A stretch of 64,000 nt of DNA from Dyadobacter sp. CY356 (GTDB lineage Bacteria; Bacteroidota; Bacteroidia; Cytophagales; Spirosomataceae): the NCBI RefSeq assembly GCF_021440195.1, contig NZ_JAJTSZ010000001.1, positions 1,412,554 through 1,476,553 on the forward strand, written 5' to 3'. This document shows, one piece after another, positions 43,748-53,150 of this stretch (the stretch's first letter is position 1; each line of letters begins with the position of its first letter). The notes under the pieces were generated by a model. That model did no database searches, had not been told where the DNA came from, and saw only the letters and a program-made list of their open reading frames with translations. Both the position numbers and the translations under genes were made by a program.

Positions 43748-44947
43748 CTAATAGTTTTTGAGAGTCAATGGTATCACAGATAGTCCAAAGTCGGGTAAAT
43801 CGGCTGTTTCCATCGTGATTCCTTCTTCGGAATGTTTGCCAAGTGTCTTCGTCGGTTCAATGCTTGTTTGAAACGCCAGGTTTTGATTGGTCAAAATATA
43901 TTCCTGCAATTCATGTTCATATTGATCAAAGGCAGCTTGCAGATCTTCTTTATGAGCGGCTATCTCACCTGCTAATACATATGCACCTACCATCGCAACT
44001 GAGGTACTTTGACCAAGCGAAAGCGACACGCTGTATCCAGCATCTCCAACTAAGGCCACTCGTCCTTTTGACCATGTATCCATAATCGTTTGGTTTACAG
44101 CATCAAAATAGAAATTAGTTGAGCTATGCATCAGTTCCTTTATTTTTGAAATCATGCCCCCGATCTCAGGAGCAGCCTTTTCCATAATCAGTTGCTTTTG
44201 AGTGTTAATGTCCCGATGGTCATATTTCAAAGGCTTATCCGAACTGAATCCAAGATACGCCCTGGCTTCATCTGCTCGCTCCTTGGCTATGCATACTGCA
44301 AGTGGAGTGCCTTCGTGTTGAAAGATCATTTCCCAATACTCAAGGTCGAAATAATTCGGAATTGTAAATATCGCAACGTAATGTCCTAGATAACGTACAA
44401 ATTTTTCGTCATCGCCAAAAACAATTTTGCGCACGTTTGAACGTATTCCGTCTGCACCTATAACAAGGTCAAAACGCTGTGAAGCTGCATGGGCAAATGT
44501 TACATTAACTCCTGATTCATCCTGATCAAGTCTCACAATGCTATCACTGAAAATATAGTTTGCCTGACTTCCGACAGCCTGAAACAGAACATTACACAGG
44601 TCGTCCCGTAATATCTCAACATCTGCGCTGTCATGCCTGCCACCAGTAAGTGTTTGCTTTATGTTTTGATAGATCTCTTTTCCGGATACAGCGTCAACAA
44701 CTGACATTCCTTTCAACTTTGTGCTGTTCTGGCGTATGTCATTTAATATTCCCATTCTTCCGGCCACTTCTAATGCTGGTCCACGGACATCGACAGCCTG
44801 CCCCCCTGGACGTATATGTGGTGCGCGCTCAACGAGGGTAACTTTAAAGCCATACTTCGACAGCCAAAAAGCAGTGCTAAGTCCTGCAATACTTGCACCC
44901 GAAATTAATACAGTATGCCTAGCATTCGTTTCTTGTAAATGTTCCAT
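43748..44947 (-). CDS. FAD-dependent monooxygenase (PHBH-fold, TetX-like)
   Basis: A 399-residue flavin monooxygenase. FAD-binding GASIAGLSTAFWLSKYG is at the N-terminus, DLVIGADGIRSNVRK is the conserved DG motif, and RVALVGDAGYSVSLSLGQS is the GD motif. I start at 44947 (MEHLQETNARH) since the extra 20 residues from 45007 do not fit. Such enzymes hydroxylate aromatic or polyketide substrates; some inactivate antibiotics. The AraC-type regulator 79 bp upstream on the same strand probably controls it. Confidence 0.9.
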   Translation of the reverse strand: MEHLQETNARHTVLISGASIAGLSTAFWLSKYGFKVTLVERAPHIRPGGQAVDVRGPALEVAGRMGILNDIRQNSTKLKGMSVVDAVSGKEIYQNIKQTLTGGRHDSADVEILRDDLCNVLFQAVGSQANYIFSDSIVRLDQDESGVNVTFAHAASQRFDLVIGADGIRSNVRKIVFGDDEKFVRYLGHYVAIFTIPNYFDLEYWEMIFQHEGTPLAVCIAKERADEARAYLGFSSDKPLKYDHRDINTQKQLIMEKAAPEIGGMISKIKELMHSSTNFYFDAVNQTIMDTWSKGRVALVGDAGYSVSLSLGQSTSVAMVGAYVLAGEIAAHKEDLQAAFDQYEHELQEYILTNQNLAFQTSIEPTKTLGKHSEEGITMETADLPDFGLSVIPLTLKNY

Positions 44948-45025
44948 TTTATTGCTATTTGTTTTCAATACAAAGGAACTTGATATAACCAGGCGAAACA
45001 AAGGCAAGCAAGGGTAAGTATTGGA

Positions 45026-45883
45026 CTAATCAGGGTTTTGGCTTCGAAATGTTAAGGCGGTTACTCCTGTAACCTTTGTAAACAGCCGTGAAAAATATGG
45101 ATAGTCTTCATAACCTAGTTCAAAAGCAATTTCTTTAACCGATAAATCAGAATAACAAAGCAAACGTTTTGCTTCCAGGACGATACGCTGTTGGATCTGA
45201 TACGAGACGGAGTGGCCGGTTGTACTTTTGATACATTCATTCAAATAATCTGAAGATATATTGAGGGAATTAGCGTATTCTGACGGTTTTTTTAAAGTCT
45301 TAAACCTATCCTCTAAAACTCTGTTGAACGTTTTGGTGATTATTTCAAATCGTGATAGCGTGTCCGTTGAGCTGAATTGCGCTAGATACTGAGAAGCAAC
45401 CAATCCGACTATTGTATTGCAACTATCTTTTAGTAAAGAATGATATAATTTTTCATTGATTCTTTCAAACAGATTTATGCAGAGTGATACTGCCTTGGAG
45501 ATAACTAAAAACGACTCTTTATCTAACGTTAATGGTTTAGCGGGCATGATGGCTCGCAATAATTTCAGATATTCAGGATTAAGATTTTCATTACTAATTA
45601 CCCAGAAGCTGAGCGTTACATTTTCAAGTGCCCCTAAACGATGTACTTGGTTAGGGTGAATATAGATTACAGACTGGGGTTTTATTGTATGCTTTTGAAA
45701 ATCAACTTCTATGGGAGTACTTCCTTTTTCCTGAAGGAAAAATAAATGATAGTCGTCCCGGTGTAAGTGCTCTGCTTGCTCGAAAGTGCGCAAATCCTTA
45801 ATTGATGCTTTTCCAATAGCAATCCCTGCGCCGAACTTTTCAGCCATGGTATTCACAGGAATGAATGCAGCTTTTTTAGGCAT
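45026..45883 (-). CDS. AraC family transcriptional regulator
   Basis: A 285-residue regulator: N-terminal cupin-like sensor (HLHRDDYHLFFLQEKGS, VIYIHPNQVHRLG) and C-terminal AraC helix-turn-helix pair (LNISSDYLNECIKSTTGHSVSYQIQQRI, then SVKEIAFELGYEDYPYFSRLFTKVTG). It is directly upstream of the FAD monooxygenase on the same strand. The effector is likely a small aromatic or drug-like compound, by association only. Confidence 0.93.
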   Translation of the reverse strand: MPKKAAFIPVNTMAEKFGAGIAIGKASIKDLRTFEQAEHLHRDDYHLFFLQEKGSTPIEVDFQKHTIKPQSVIYIHPNQVHRLGALENVTLSFWVISNENLNPEYLKLLRAIMPAKPLTLDKESFLVISKAVSLCINLFERINEKLYHSLLKDSCNTIVGLVASQYLAQFSSTDTLSRFEIITKTFNRVLEDRFKTLKKPSEYANSLNISSDYLNECIKSTTGHSVSYQIQQRIVLEAKRLLCYSDLSVKEIAFELGYEDYPYFSRLFTKVTGVTALTFRSQNPD

Positions 45884-46211
45884 TGTTCTAATTTTTCTTT
45901 AAAAGAGCAGCATTTTGCCTCACACATTGTAGTTTCGAAAATTCTACCCATAGATAATTAGCTGCATATCTTGGTAGTTAGTACAAAGATCGTGCAAAAT
46001 GCCTTAGGATCAAATTAAGACAGAATGGTAGCCCATTAGTTGGGAAAATCGTTTAGCCCATAGGCAAGACTTTGCGGCTTAGTACATTATATCACTTTGT
46101 AAGCACCTTTTTTTTTACGGCCATAGGTGTGCTTGTGACAAAATTAAGTTCTGTTTTGAGCCGGTATTTACATCAGTAGTAAAGCCGCAGGTGCCGCATG
46201 GAAGGTTTTAG
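45884..46211. other. Gene-free stretch
   Basis: About 330 bp between the AraC gene and the membrane-protein gene. Nothing recognisable is seen. Confidence 0.4.
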
Positions 46212-46706
46212 CTATCTTTTAATTTCAATAAGCAACACCCAAGCATCAAAAACAGCTTTAATGAAAGATAAAATCATCGCCGGAACTATCCAATAAAATC
46301 CAGTACCGTGAAAAAACAACAGGGAAAGTCCGGCTAAGACATAAGGAAGGATTGCAAGTTGATCAAAAAGCAAATTAAAAAGATATACGCTTTTAAATTC
46401 CTTTAAAGCTTTCAGATATATTTTCAGATCAGCCCTGGTTACTAGAACCCAAACCAACAACCCAAATCCTATAATTTCGTAACCTATTAAGTTATGGTTC
46501 TCCTTGGGAACGAGCAAAAAAACTGAAAAAATCAAAATGGATACTAATAAGATTAAAGCTACTGATGCCTTAAGAATTAGAATCGGAAATGATAAGATCT
46601 GTGTGAGGTTGATTGAAATTCCAACAAATATTAATCCGGTCAGTGCTGCCGCTGCACCTGCAGTGGCAACATAAAAATCATTCCATTCAGTCAAATTTGA
46701 AGTCAT
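46212..46706 (-). CDS. Small four-helix membrane protein, unknown
   Basis: A 164-residue hydrophobic protein with about four or five membrane segments: FYVATAGAAAALTGLIFVGIS, ASVALILLVSILIFSVFLLV, YEIIGFGLLVWVLV, LFDQLAILPYVLAGLSLLFF and AMILSFIKAVFDAWVLL. I do not recognise a functional family. It stands alone, with no operon partner. Confidence 0.75.
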   Translation of the reverse strand: MTSNLTEWNDFYVATAGAAAALTGLIFVGISINLTQILSFPILILKASVALILLVSILIFSVFLLVPKENHNLIGYEIIGFGLLVWVLVTRADLKIYLKALKEFKSVYLFNLLFDQLAILPYVLAGLSLLFFHGTGFYWIVPAMILSFIKAVFDAWVLLIEIKR

Positions 46707-46866
46707 ATTCTTTTGATTTTCGGGTATTGGGTTGTTTGCCTAAATAATTTTGTAATAGTTAAGGCGATTCTTTTTTTTATGCATATGGCATCCTGTCAAG
46801 TAAGTCCTGATAATTCAAACTAGTCAACAATATAAAACTATCTTAACATTGTATTACATCAATAGG

Positions 46867-46903
46867 CGTAAACCCGTATACGAATTCAGTGTACGGGTTT
46901 ACG
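46867..46903 (-). terminator. Hairpin after the catabolic module
   Basis: CGTAAACCCGTATAC (46867-46881) pairs with GTGTACGGGTTTACG (46889-46903), 15 bp with one mismatch, 7-nt loop. It is 15 bp beyond the stop of the SnoaL-like gene. There is no long T-run. Confidence 0.65.
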
Positions 46904-46917
46904 GTTAAAGTTCGATT

Positions 46918-47382
46918 TTAACTACGTTCGTGATCTATTCGCAAATTGTGATCGCTGGACTGGGAAATATTAAGGAATGTGCAGGACCGCTCCCGGAACA
47001 ACCACGCTCCCGTTTCATAGACAAGCCGATCATCGTAGGTTGCCAGGCTTTGATAAAAAGATCCGTCGTGACCGGAAGCACTTTCCGATAGGATCCAGCG
47101 CGCAGTGGCTGTCTTTCCTGAGATTGTGACTACACCTGAGTGCAGCATCTGGCAAAAGAAACGCTTGTCCGCTGCAAGTGTCGAAAAAAGCTTTGAATTA
47201 TTATCGCGACCTCTACTCTCTATTGTGAAAGGTGCAGATAGCAACCAAGCACCATCCTCTGTCCATAACGATGTAAAACGTTTCACATCCCCAGACGTGC
47301 AGATATCTGCAAAGGAAGCAGCCAACGCCCGTATCAGACGCTCGTCCTCCAGGATTTTTAGTCTTTCCTCAGTGCTGTTCAT
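46918..47382 (-). CDS. SnoaL/NTF2-like protein
   Basis: A 154-residue protein of the nuclear transport factor 2 fold: an N-terminal helix (LIRALAASFADICTSGDVKRFTSLWTEDGAW), TIESRGRDNN, and a final strand pair with YETGAWLFRERSCTFL. Members are small ring-cyclases, isomerases, dehydratases or ring-hydroxylating-dioxygenase-like subunits. Its start overlaps the stop of the amidohydrolase gene by 4 bases (ATGA), so it belongs to that operon. Confidence 0.85.
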   Translation of the reverse strand: MNSTEERLKILEDERLIRALAASFADICTSGDVKRFTSLWTEDGAWLLSAPFTIESRGRDNNSKLFSTLAADKRFFCQMLHSGVVTISGKTATARWILSESASGHDGSFYQSLATYDDRLVYETGAWLFRERSCTFLNISQSSDHNLRIDHERS

Positions 47383-48401
47383 GGCTTTGCTGAGCGTAAA
47401 GTTTCGGCGTTTGGGCTTCTCTGTATACCGCTAACTAGCCGGTCCCAGTTTCCGTGCGCAATAGCTTCCTTGTCAGCCACAGATAGCTCGGCTTGCTCCA
47501 GGAAAGCGCGTGCACCATTCTCAATGCCGCTTTGGTATGGCCAATCCTGGGAGAACATCATTTGGTTAACGCCAACAATCTCAATTGTGCGAGATAAATA
47601 CTGCTGGCTGAAGATGCCACTTGGCGTGTAATAGACGTTCTGTTTGAAGTAATCGATTATTGGGCGCTCCAGTTTGAGGCCAGCGTGGTTTAGCTGTGCG
47701 ATGCGATCCATGTAAAATAGTACTACTTCGCCCCAGTGGCCAACAATCACCTGGAGTTTCGGACACCGGTCAAAGACCCCGCCCAGCACCATACGCAGGA
47801 GCTGGATTCCCGTCTCGTAATGCCAACCTATAGCGCCCATAGAAAGCATGATGTCCGCTACCTTGCTAGTACCCGAATAATAGGCATCGCGCACCCTGGC
47901 TGGGGGAAGCTGCGGGTGCAGGTAAAGTGGTGCATTTAAAGCTTCAGCAGCCTCGTAAATTGGATCGAAATCGCGATGATCCATATTGCGCTCACGGACA
48001 CGTCCATTTAGTAGCGCCCCTTTCAGCCCAAGCTCATGTACAGCACGTTGCAGTTCTTTTGCTGCTGCGGCCGGATCAGGTGCAGGAAGCGTTGCGAAAC
48101 CGTCGAAGCGATCAGGTCGTTTTTTAATGGCACCCTTCAAGATGTCATTGAAGTCTCTGGCAACCAATATGGCGTCTGCTGGCTCAAAATTCTGAACACC
48201 GGGTGACGGCAGTGACAGCACCTGAATGTCGATGCCTGCATCGTCCATTGCTTGAATGCGGATATCCTCCAGATCTTCCAACTGCCTGGCATATTGATTG
48301 CTATTTAAGGAGACTGTGAAGTCTTGTTTGTCAGCGGTTGCCTTCCAGGCCTCACTTACCCGGCCGGGTACAAAGTGTTCCTCTAAAGCTATAATTTTCA
48401 T
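47379..48401 (-). CDS. Amidohydrolase-2 family metal enzyme (gamma-resorcylate decarboxylase-like)
   Basis: A 340-residue TIM-barrel enzyme. Metal ligands can be placed by comparison with gamma-resorcylate (2,6-dihydroxybenzoate) decarboxylase: ALEEHF (residues 5-10), LYLHPQ, VGHWGE and the Asp in FSQDWPY. The family contains decarboxylases of hydroxybenzoates and ACMSD. Gene order DLH, this gene, SnoaL suggests a short catabolic route for a cyclic compound. DNA here is a little richer in G+C than its neighbours, perhaps acquired. Confidence 0.88.
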   Translation of the reverse strand: MKIIALEEHFVPGRVSEAWKATADKQDFTVSLNSNQYARQLEDLEDIRIQAMDDAGIDIQVLSLPSPGVQNFEPADAILVARDFNDILKGAIKKRPDRFDGFATLPAPDPAAAAKELQRAVHELGLKGALLNGRVRERNMDHRDFDPIYEAAEALNAPLYLHPQLPPARVRDAYYSGTSKVADIMLSMGAIGWHYETGIQLLRMVLGGVFDRCPKLQVIVGHWGEVVLFYMDRIAQLNHAGLKLERPIIDYFKQNVYYTPSGIFSQQYLSRTIEIVGVNQMMFSQDWPYQSGIENGARAFLEQAELSVADKEAIAHGNWDRLVSGIQRSPNAETLRSAKP

Positions 48402-48438
48402 ATTTCTGGTCTTTTATAGTTCTTTACCCTTGCTTATA

Positions 48439-49140
48439 TTAACCAATGTGTTCCGATAAAAAATCAGCTGTACGCTGATCCGCGAAAGCCGCTGCGGCTT
48501 CCGATCTACGTTTGCCTAGGGTGCAAGCAAAACCATGGTGTTCGCCTGGGTAGTCATAGATCGAGATCTGCGGGTTACTCTCAAAAGCAGCATGAATTTG
48601 CGTCTGAATCTCTTTGCCCACATGTTCATCGAACTCAGGCATATGCAACATGAGCGGATTTCTGATGGCGTCTTTTTCGTCAAGCATGCGCTCGATCTGC
48701 ACACCGTAGTAAGATACGGCAGCATCGATATCTGTTCTGGCCGAAGCATATGCTGCCATACGCCCGCCGAGACAATAGCCGACCAAGCCAACCTTTAACT
48801 TACTGCCTACGATCTCTCGAGCTTTGTTTATAGTGCTCTGCACATCATGTACTCCCTTATCCGTATTAAAACGTATGACGACATCCACGGAACGTTTCAT
48901 GTTGGATTTTACGTCCGGGTCCAATTCCATACCTGGGTCCAGACGCCAGAAAAGGTCAGGTGCAATCGCCAGGTAACCGCTTTGGGCCAAAAGGTCGCAA
49001 CGCCACCGAATGTCAGTATCGACTCCGAATATTTCTTGAATAACCAGAACGGCTCCTCGTGGTCTCCCCTCAGGCTCTGCCACATACACATTGAACTTGC
49101 CGACGCCGTCGTAGGAATGTATCTTTGTTGTAAAACTCAT
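48439..49140 (-). CDS. Dienelactone hydrolase family protein
   Basis: A 233-residue alpha/beta hydrolase starting MSFTTKIHSYDG (the in-frame start at 49212 lies within the operator region). The catalytic Cys is in VGYCLGGRMAAYA, the Asp in MPEFDEHVG, and the His in GEHHGFAC, matching the Cys-Asp-His triad of dienelactone hydrolases. It would open a lactone formed in aromatic-ring breakdown. First gene of a three-gene operon, divergent from TetR. Confidence 0.92.
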   Translation of the reverse strand: MSFTTKIHSYDGVGKFNVYVAEPEGRPRGAVLVIQEIFGVDTDIRWRCDLLAQSGYLAIAPDLFWRLDPGMELDPDVKSNMKRSVDVVIRFNTDKGVHDVQSTINKAREIVGSKLKVGLVGYCLGGRMAAYASARTDIDAAVSYYGVQIERMLDEKDAIRNPLMLHMPEFDEHVGKEIQTQIHAAFESNPQISIYDYPGEHHGFACTLGKRRSEAAAAFADQRTADFLSEHIG

Positions 49141-49157
49141 ATATAAAAATCGTAAAA

Positions 49158-49202
49158 CCGTACTAAGTGGTACGGTAACTACAAACGTACTAAATGGTAC
49201 GG
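49158..49202. promoter_or_regulatory. Two tandem TetR-type operators
   Basis: Box 1 CCGTACTAAGTGGTACGG (49158-49175) is a perfect inverted repeat apart from its centre; box 2 ACGTACTAAATGGTACGG (49185-49202) repeats it with one arm mismatch. Their starts are 27 bp apart. They fill the gap between the divergent dienelactone hydrolase and TetR genes, and are the evident binding sites of that TetR protein. Confidence 0.8.
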
Positions 49203-49223
49203 TAAAATGCAAGCAATTTAATT

Positions 49224-49829
49224 ATGTCAAAAGATCTGCAACAACAAGCACGCCGTAAGACAATCCTGGAGGTTGCTGGACAGCACTTCCTTTTACATGG
49301 GTATGGTGGCACTACGATGTCGGCGATTGCTTCTGCATCTGGTGGGTCAAAAGAAACACTATGGCGGTATTTTCCTAATAAAGAGATTCTTTTTGCTGCC
49401 TATATCGAGCATGCTACTGCTGCTTTTCGGGGCAGGTTAGCTCCTGACCTTGACTCCAATATTCCCTTGGAAAAAGCGCTCAGAGACTTTGCGAAACACT
49501 ACATCGAAGAAATATGTTCGCCAGAATCAGTTGAATTGCATCGACTTGCAGTCAGCGAGAGTTCACGTTTTCCAGAAATAGGTAGGTTGTTTTATGAACG
49601 TGCGCCGAAGGCAACTGAGGAGCTTCTGGCCGACTTTTTGGAAAAACAAATGGTTACTGGAAGCCTGCGAACGGCAGATTCCAATAGAGCTGCTAGGACG
49701 CTCATACAACTCTGCATGATGGCAAGATATCCGGTGATTTTCTGTATCCAAACGGCTGCCGACATAGACGCAACCGGATTGGCTCGGACTAGTATATCTG
49801 ATTTTATGAGTATTTATGGAAATGTATAA
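49224..49829 (+). CDS. TetR family transcriptional regulator
   Basis: A 201-residue repressor with an N-terminal TetR helix-turn-helix (TTMSAIASASGGSKETLWRYFPNKEILF) and a helical C-terminal ligand domain. It is divergent from the dienelactone hydrolase operon, with two inverted-repeat operators between them. It most likely represses that operon and itself until a catabolic substrate binds. Confidence 0.94.
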   Translation: MSKDLQQQARRKTILEVAGQHFLLHGYGGTTMSAIASASGGSKETLWRYFPNKEILFAAYIEHATAAFRGRLAPDLDSNIPLEKALRDFAKHYIEEICSPESVELHRLAVSESSRFPEIGRLFYERAPKATEELLADFLEKQMVTGSLRTADSNRAARTLIQLCMMARYPVIFCIQTAADIDATGLARTSISDFMSIYGNV

Positions 49830-49962
49830 AGAAACGGTAAGTATTTGAGAAGCTATACGTAAATTTTCTGTATGAATATATTCGGATTTTGTGCGAATTG
49901 AGTATTGGGACCTGAAACTAAAAGTACTGTTTATTGTGAGCGTTTTTGAACATACCTTAATG

Positions 49963-51369
49963 TTATTTATGATCTTCAAACCATTTTACAATTAAGGGAT
50001 ACAGATCCGAAACTGTCTGTCCGTTTCTTCGTTTCTTGTAGATATTCAACAAGTACTGATTGAAGGTCCTGAATTCTTTGAATCCTCTGATATCTACTTG
50101 CCTTTTTTCAATACTTGCAATGAGTTTATCTTGTTCATCAGCAGGAGCATAGTCGAAATACCGTAAACTGACTAACGCCCAACTAACATATTCATTAAAG
50201 CAGGAATATGGATTATTATAGTACAGTGCTGCGGGTTTACCCTTTTCATTCCAGATGGCCAGATCAGAAAAAGCACTGGCAAGTGCTGTTCGGTATTGGG
50301 TTTTTTCTCCTTCGGGATTGATGAAGCAATGATTCAGCTCCGTAAATACAATATTGCCTTTCCTAACATTGAGTGCATTGGATGAAAATTCCTTCTCATC
50401 AGTTTTATCTGGGTATGGAAAGTTTACATGAGCCTGGGCTTCCTTAAAACCATTATTCTCAAACCATGAAGCGGATTGAATATTACCAACCAACGGTGAA
50501 AATATCACTTTTAGTGAATTATAACGTGTGGTTGGGAAATTTTTTGTCAACCATCTTTGCATTTCCTGCAAGCCAATAGAATCTCTGAAGGTTTAGATTT
50601 GAGAATTATAAAAAGGGATGTTTTTCTGATAAAATTCTGGAAATTTTGACTTATTACTGAACACTTGTAAATCGTTGATATAGGGTTCCAGTGTATTAAC
50701 CAGCCCGTTACTGATACGGTTGTACACCTTACTTTTCCTTATTTTTCCGTTAGGAGCTAACTCAAATGCATAGGCGTCCATTTTTAGTGCTACAAAAGTC
50801 ATTAAGTTAGAGGACAGAACCGAATCTATTCTCTTTACTATTTTCTCGCCTTTGTTCTTATCAAACCAAGCCAGTAAGTCCAGATGATATTTTGTGTTCT
50901 TGACTATCAAGCCCTCATCTTTTTTTCCAAAGCCAGTCAATGCCGCAACAATATTGAAAAGTTCATATATCTGTGGAATTTCAACGAAAGATTTACCGTC
51001 ATGAGATTTAACGTATCGCGTGTTGAATTGAGCATAGGGCACTACTTTAATGCCTTCAATTTGCGTAAATGCAGTATCTTTTTCATTAAGTACTACAAGA
51101 AATTGATACTTTCTGTCAGCTTTTACTTTAAAACGTATCGAATCAGAATCAGATATAAAAGTTACCCATTTGTATTTATTGTCAATGAATGATTTGAAGA
51201 TGTCTGGTTTTGTTTTTGGATCTATATTCCATCGCCCTTTCCTTAATTCGTTACCATCCCGAATATCCAAACTTGTACTTCTTGACTTTAGCACTGGTAA
51301 CTTTTGAGCGAAACTGTTTGCAGTCATTCCTAATAATAGAAGAAATAAAAGTCTATTCAAGTGAATCAT
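49963..51369 (-). pseudogene. DUF4932 family secreted protein with in-frame stop
   Basis: The minus strand holds one continuous reading frame of about 468 codons interrupted by a single TAA at 50593-50595, with no frame change. The first part begins with a signal peptide (LLFLLLLGMTANSFAQ). The second part carries FTELNHCFINP, which may correspond to the metal-binding His region of DUF4932, and ends YPLIVKWFEDHK. The family looks peptidase-like but is uncharacterised to my knowledge. A nonsense mutation or sequencing error is likely; translation restart at TTG 50571 is possible but weak. Confidence 0.75.
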
Positions 51370-51838
51370 GGGTTGCTATTATATCCTGGGGTATTTTGTT
51401 AAATATGTTATCAATTGATAGCCTCTTAGTCATCTACCAGGATAATATAACTTAAAAATATCAGTACCAGGCAAAGAAACATAATCATTATAATAATTGA
51501 TGCTTGCCGATAAGCTGTTGGATAGAGATTCTTCATCCTGCGAAGTCTTGTTAATGAGATCCAAAACTATGATTCCACAACGAAAAAACTGGCTTTTTTG
51601 CCGGCGTACTCATTTTCAATTGAGGTAACAGTTCAATTGAACAACCGGTGTCCGCTGTATAGACTACTTTATTTTTTGATGGTGTTATTTCTCGCTGTCC
51701 TGAAAAACGGTCGTTTGTCTGAGATAGCCCATGCAGGATTACTTATTTGGGAAATTAGGGCTTTCTCAAATTTTTAAATTGTCTGCGTTTTAGGGACACT
51801 CACAGTATTTGTCTATCTGAATTTGATAAATTTGTAGA
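51370..51838. other. Gene-poor stretch
   Basis: About 470 bp. An open frame of some 80 codons without an ATG at its head (about 51534-51776, containing FLMVLFLAVLKNGRLSEIAH) may be a gene remnant, but I do not recognise it. Confidence 0.35.
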
Positions 51839-51957
51839 ATGAAAGCATTTATAAATTTCTTGTTGCAATTTGGAGTTCTGAATCAACAGCAGATTTGACG
51901 TGGTTCCGTTTTGGTTTACACTTTTGCGGGTTAGTATAATATTTAAAATCTCAATTC

Positions 51958-52872
51958 TCATCCAGTTTGCCGATAGTATTCTGCTTCAAAGGCAACCGGG
52001 TTCAAATAGTTTAGGGACGAATGTAGCCTCCTGGTATTGTAATAGCCGTCAATATATTCAAAAAGGACAGTTTTTAGTTTTTCCAGACTCTCATATCCTC
52101 CTTTCGGCATAGCCAATTCCGCCTTGAGTCTGCTCCAAAATGACTCTGCCCATGCATTGTCATACGGATCGTCAGCACGAGACATACTTTGTTTCAGCTT
52201 GAAGGTCTTGACCAACTGCTTCATTTTATTAGACAGATATTGTCCACCGCGATCAGAATGAATAATCATACCTGGTTTGACTCTTCGCCTCAAAAGAGCC
52301 CTTTCCAATGGTTCCCTAACAAGACTGTCCTGCATATTTTCACCTAACTGCCAGCCCACTATTTGACGCGAGAACAAATCCATCCAAACGCATAGGTAGG
52401 CCCATTTGCCGCCTTTTAGAGGCATGTATGTGATATCAGAAACCCAGACACTATTTGGTTTTATTGGTTTGGGTTGACCCAGTAAAAGATTGGGAGACAC
52501 CCGTTTCCCATGTCCACTATCGGTCGTCCTTGGAATAAATTTCCGCGGTTGAATAGCTCTCAAGCCTTCTTTTCGCATGATTTCAGAAACTTTCCTGCGA
52601 CCAATGGATATCCCTTTCTGTTTTAAGGACTCATGAATGCGCCTGCTACCATATCGCTTCCAATTTTGGATAAATTCGGCCCGTATTTCATGCCTTGGCC
52701 GATTGTATTTTTTGTCCGCATTGTGGCTTTCTCCACGTCGATAGCGATAATATGCTGTCCTGCTAACTTCGAAAAGTGTGCATAAATAATTGACCTTTTG
52801 TGTCCGAGAGAGTGAATATATCAGCTCATAGACGTCTCTGAGTCGGACTGGCTCAAGAGACCTAAGGCCTTT
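51958..52872 (-). CDS. IS3 transposase OrfB (copy 1), expressed by -1 frameshift
   Basis: The -1 frame is open from the slippage site onward for about 304 codons. The DDE catalytic core is present: Asp in VSDITYMPLKGGKW, second Asp in IIHSDRGGQYLS, and Glu in NAWAESFWSRLKAE, with the usual HSSLNYLNPVAFE ending. There is an internal ATG at 52578, but the OrfAB fusion of about 396 residues is the expected transposase. Confidence 0.92.
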   Translation of the reverse strand, partial: KGLRSLEPVRLRDVYELIYSLSRTQKVNYLCTLFEVSRTAYYRYRRGESHNADKKYNRPRHEIRAEFIQNWKRYGSRRIHESLKQKGISIGRRKVSEIMRKEGLRAIQPRKFIPRTTDSGHGKRVSPNLLLGQPKPIKPNSVWVSDITYMPLKGGKWAYLCVWMDLFSRQIVGWQLGENMQDSLVREPLERALLRRRVKPGMIIHSDRGGQYLSNKMKQLVKTFKLKQSMSRADDPYDNAWAESFWSRLKAELAMPKGGYESLEKLKTVLFEYIDGYYNTRRLHSSLNYLNPVAFEAEYYRQTG

Positions 52873-53150
52873 TTTAAAATTTCGCGGTCGGTTTTTAGGC
52901 GCGCATTTTCAGCACGTAATTTAGCAACTTCTGCGGTCAGCTTCGCCGACTTGTCGTTGCCATTTTCTCCGGGAGTCGATTTTATCTTTTTTGTTGCCAT
53001 TCTTTTCCAACGATAGAGAAGATTCTCGGCAATTCCAAATGCTTCCGAGATTTCCTTTGCACTTCTACCGGAAGCCAGCATTCTTATCACTTCCTGCTTA
53101 AAATCAGCATCATAACTCTTACGAATTTTAACTGTTTTTTTGTCTTTCAT
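52821..53150 (-). CDS. IS3 transposase OrfA (copy 1)
   Basis: A 109-residue OrfA: an HTH domain (FKQEVIRMLASGRSAKEISEAFGIAENLLYRWKR) and a leucine-zipper-like coiled coil (KLTAEVAKLRAENARLKTDREIL). Near its end, A-AAA-AAG at 52869-52875 (minus strand) is a classic -1 slippage heptamer that would fuse it to OrfB. OrfA alone usually acts as a DNA-binding regulator of transposition. Confidence 0.92.
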   Translation of the reverse strand: MKDKKTVKIRKSYDADFKQEVIRMLASGRSAKEISEAFGIAENLLYRWKRMATKKIKSTPGENGNDKSAKLTAEVAKLRAENARLKTDREILKKALGLLSQSDSETSMS

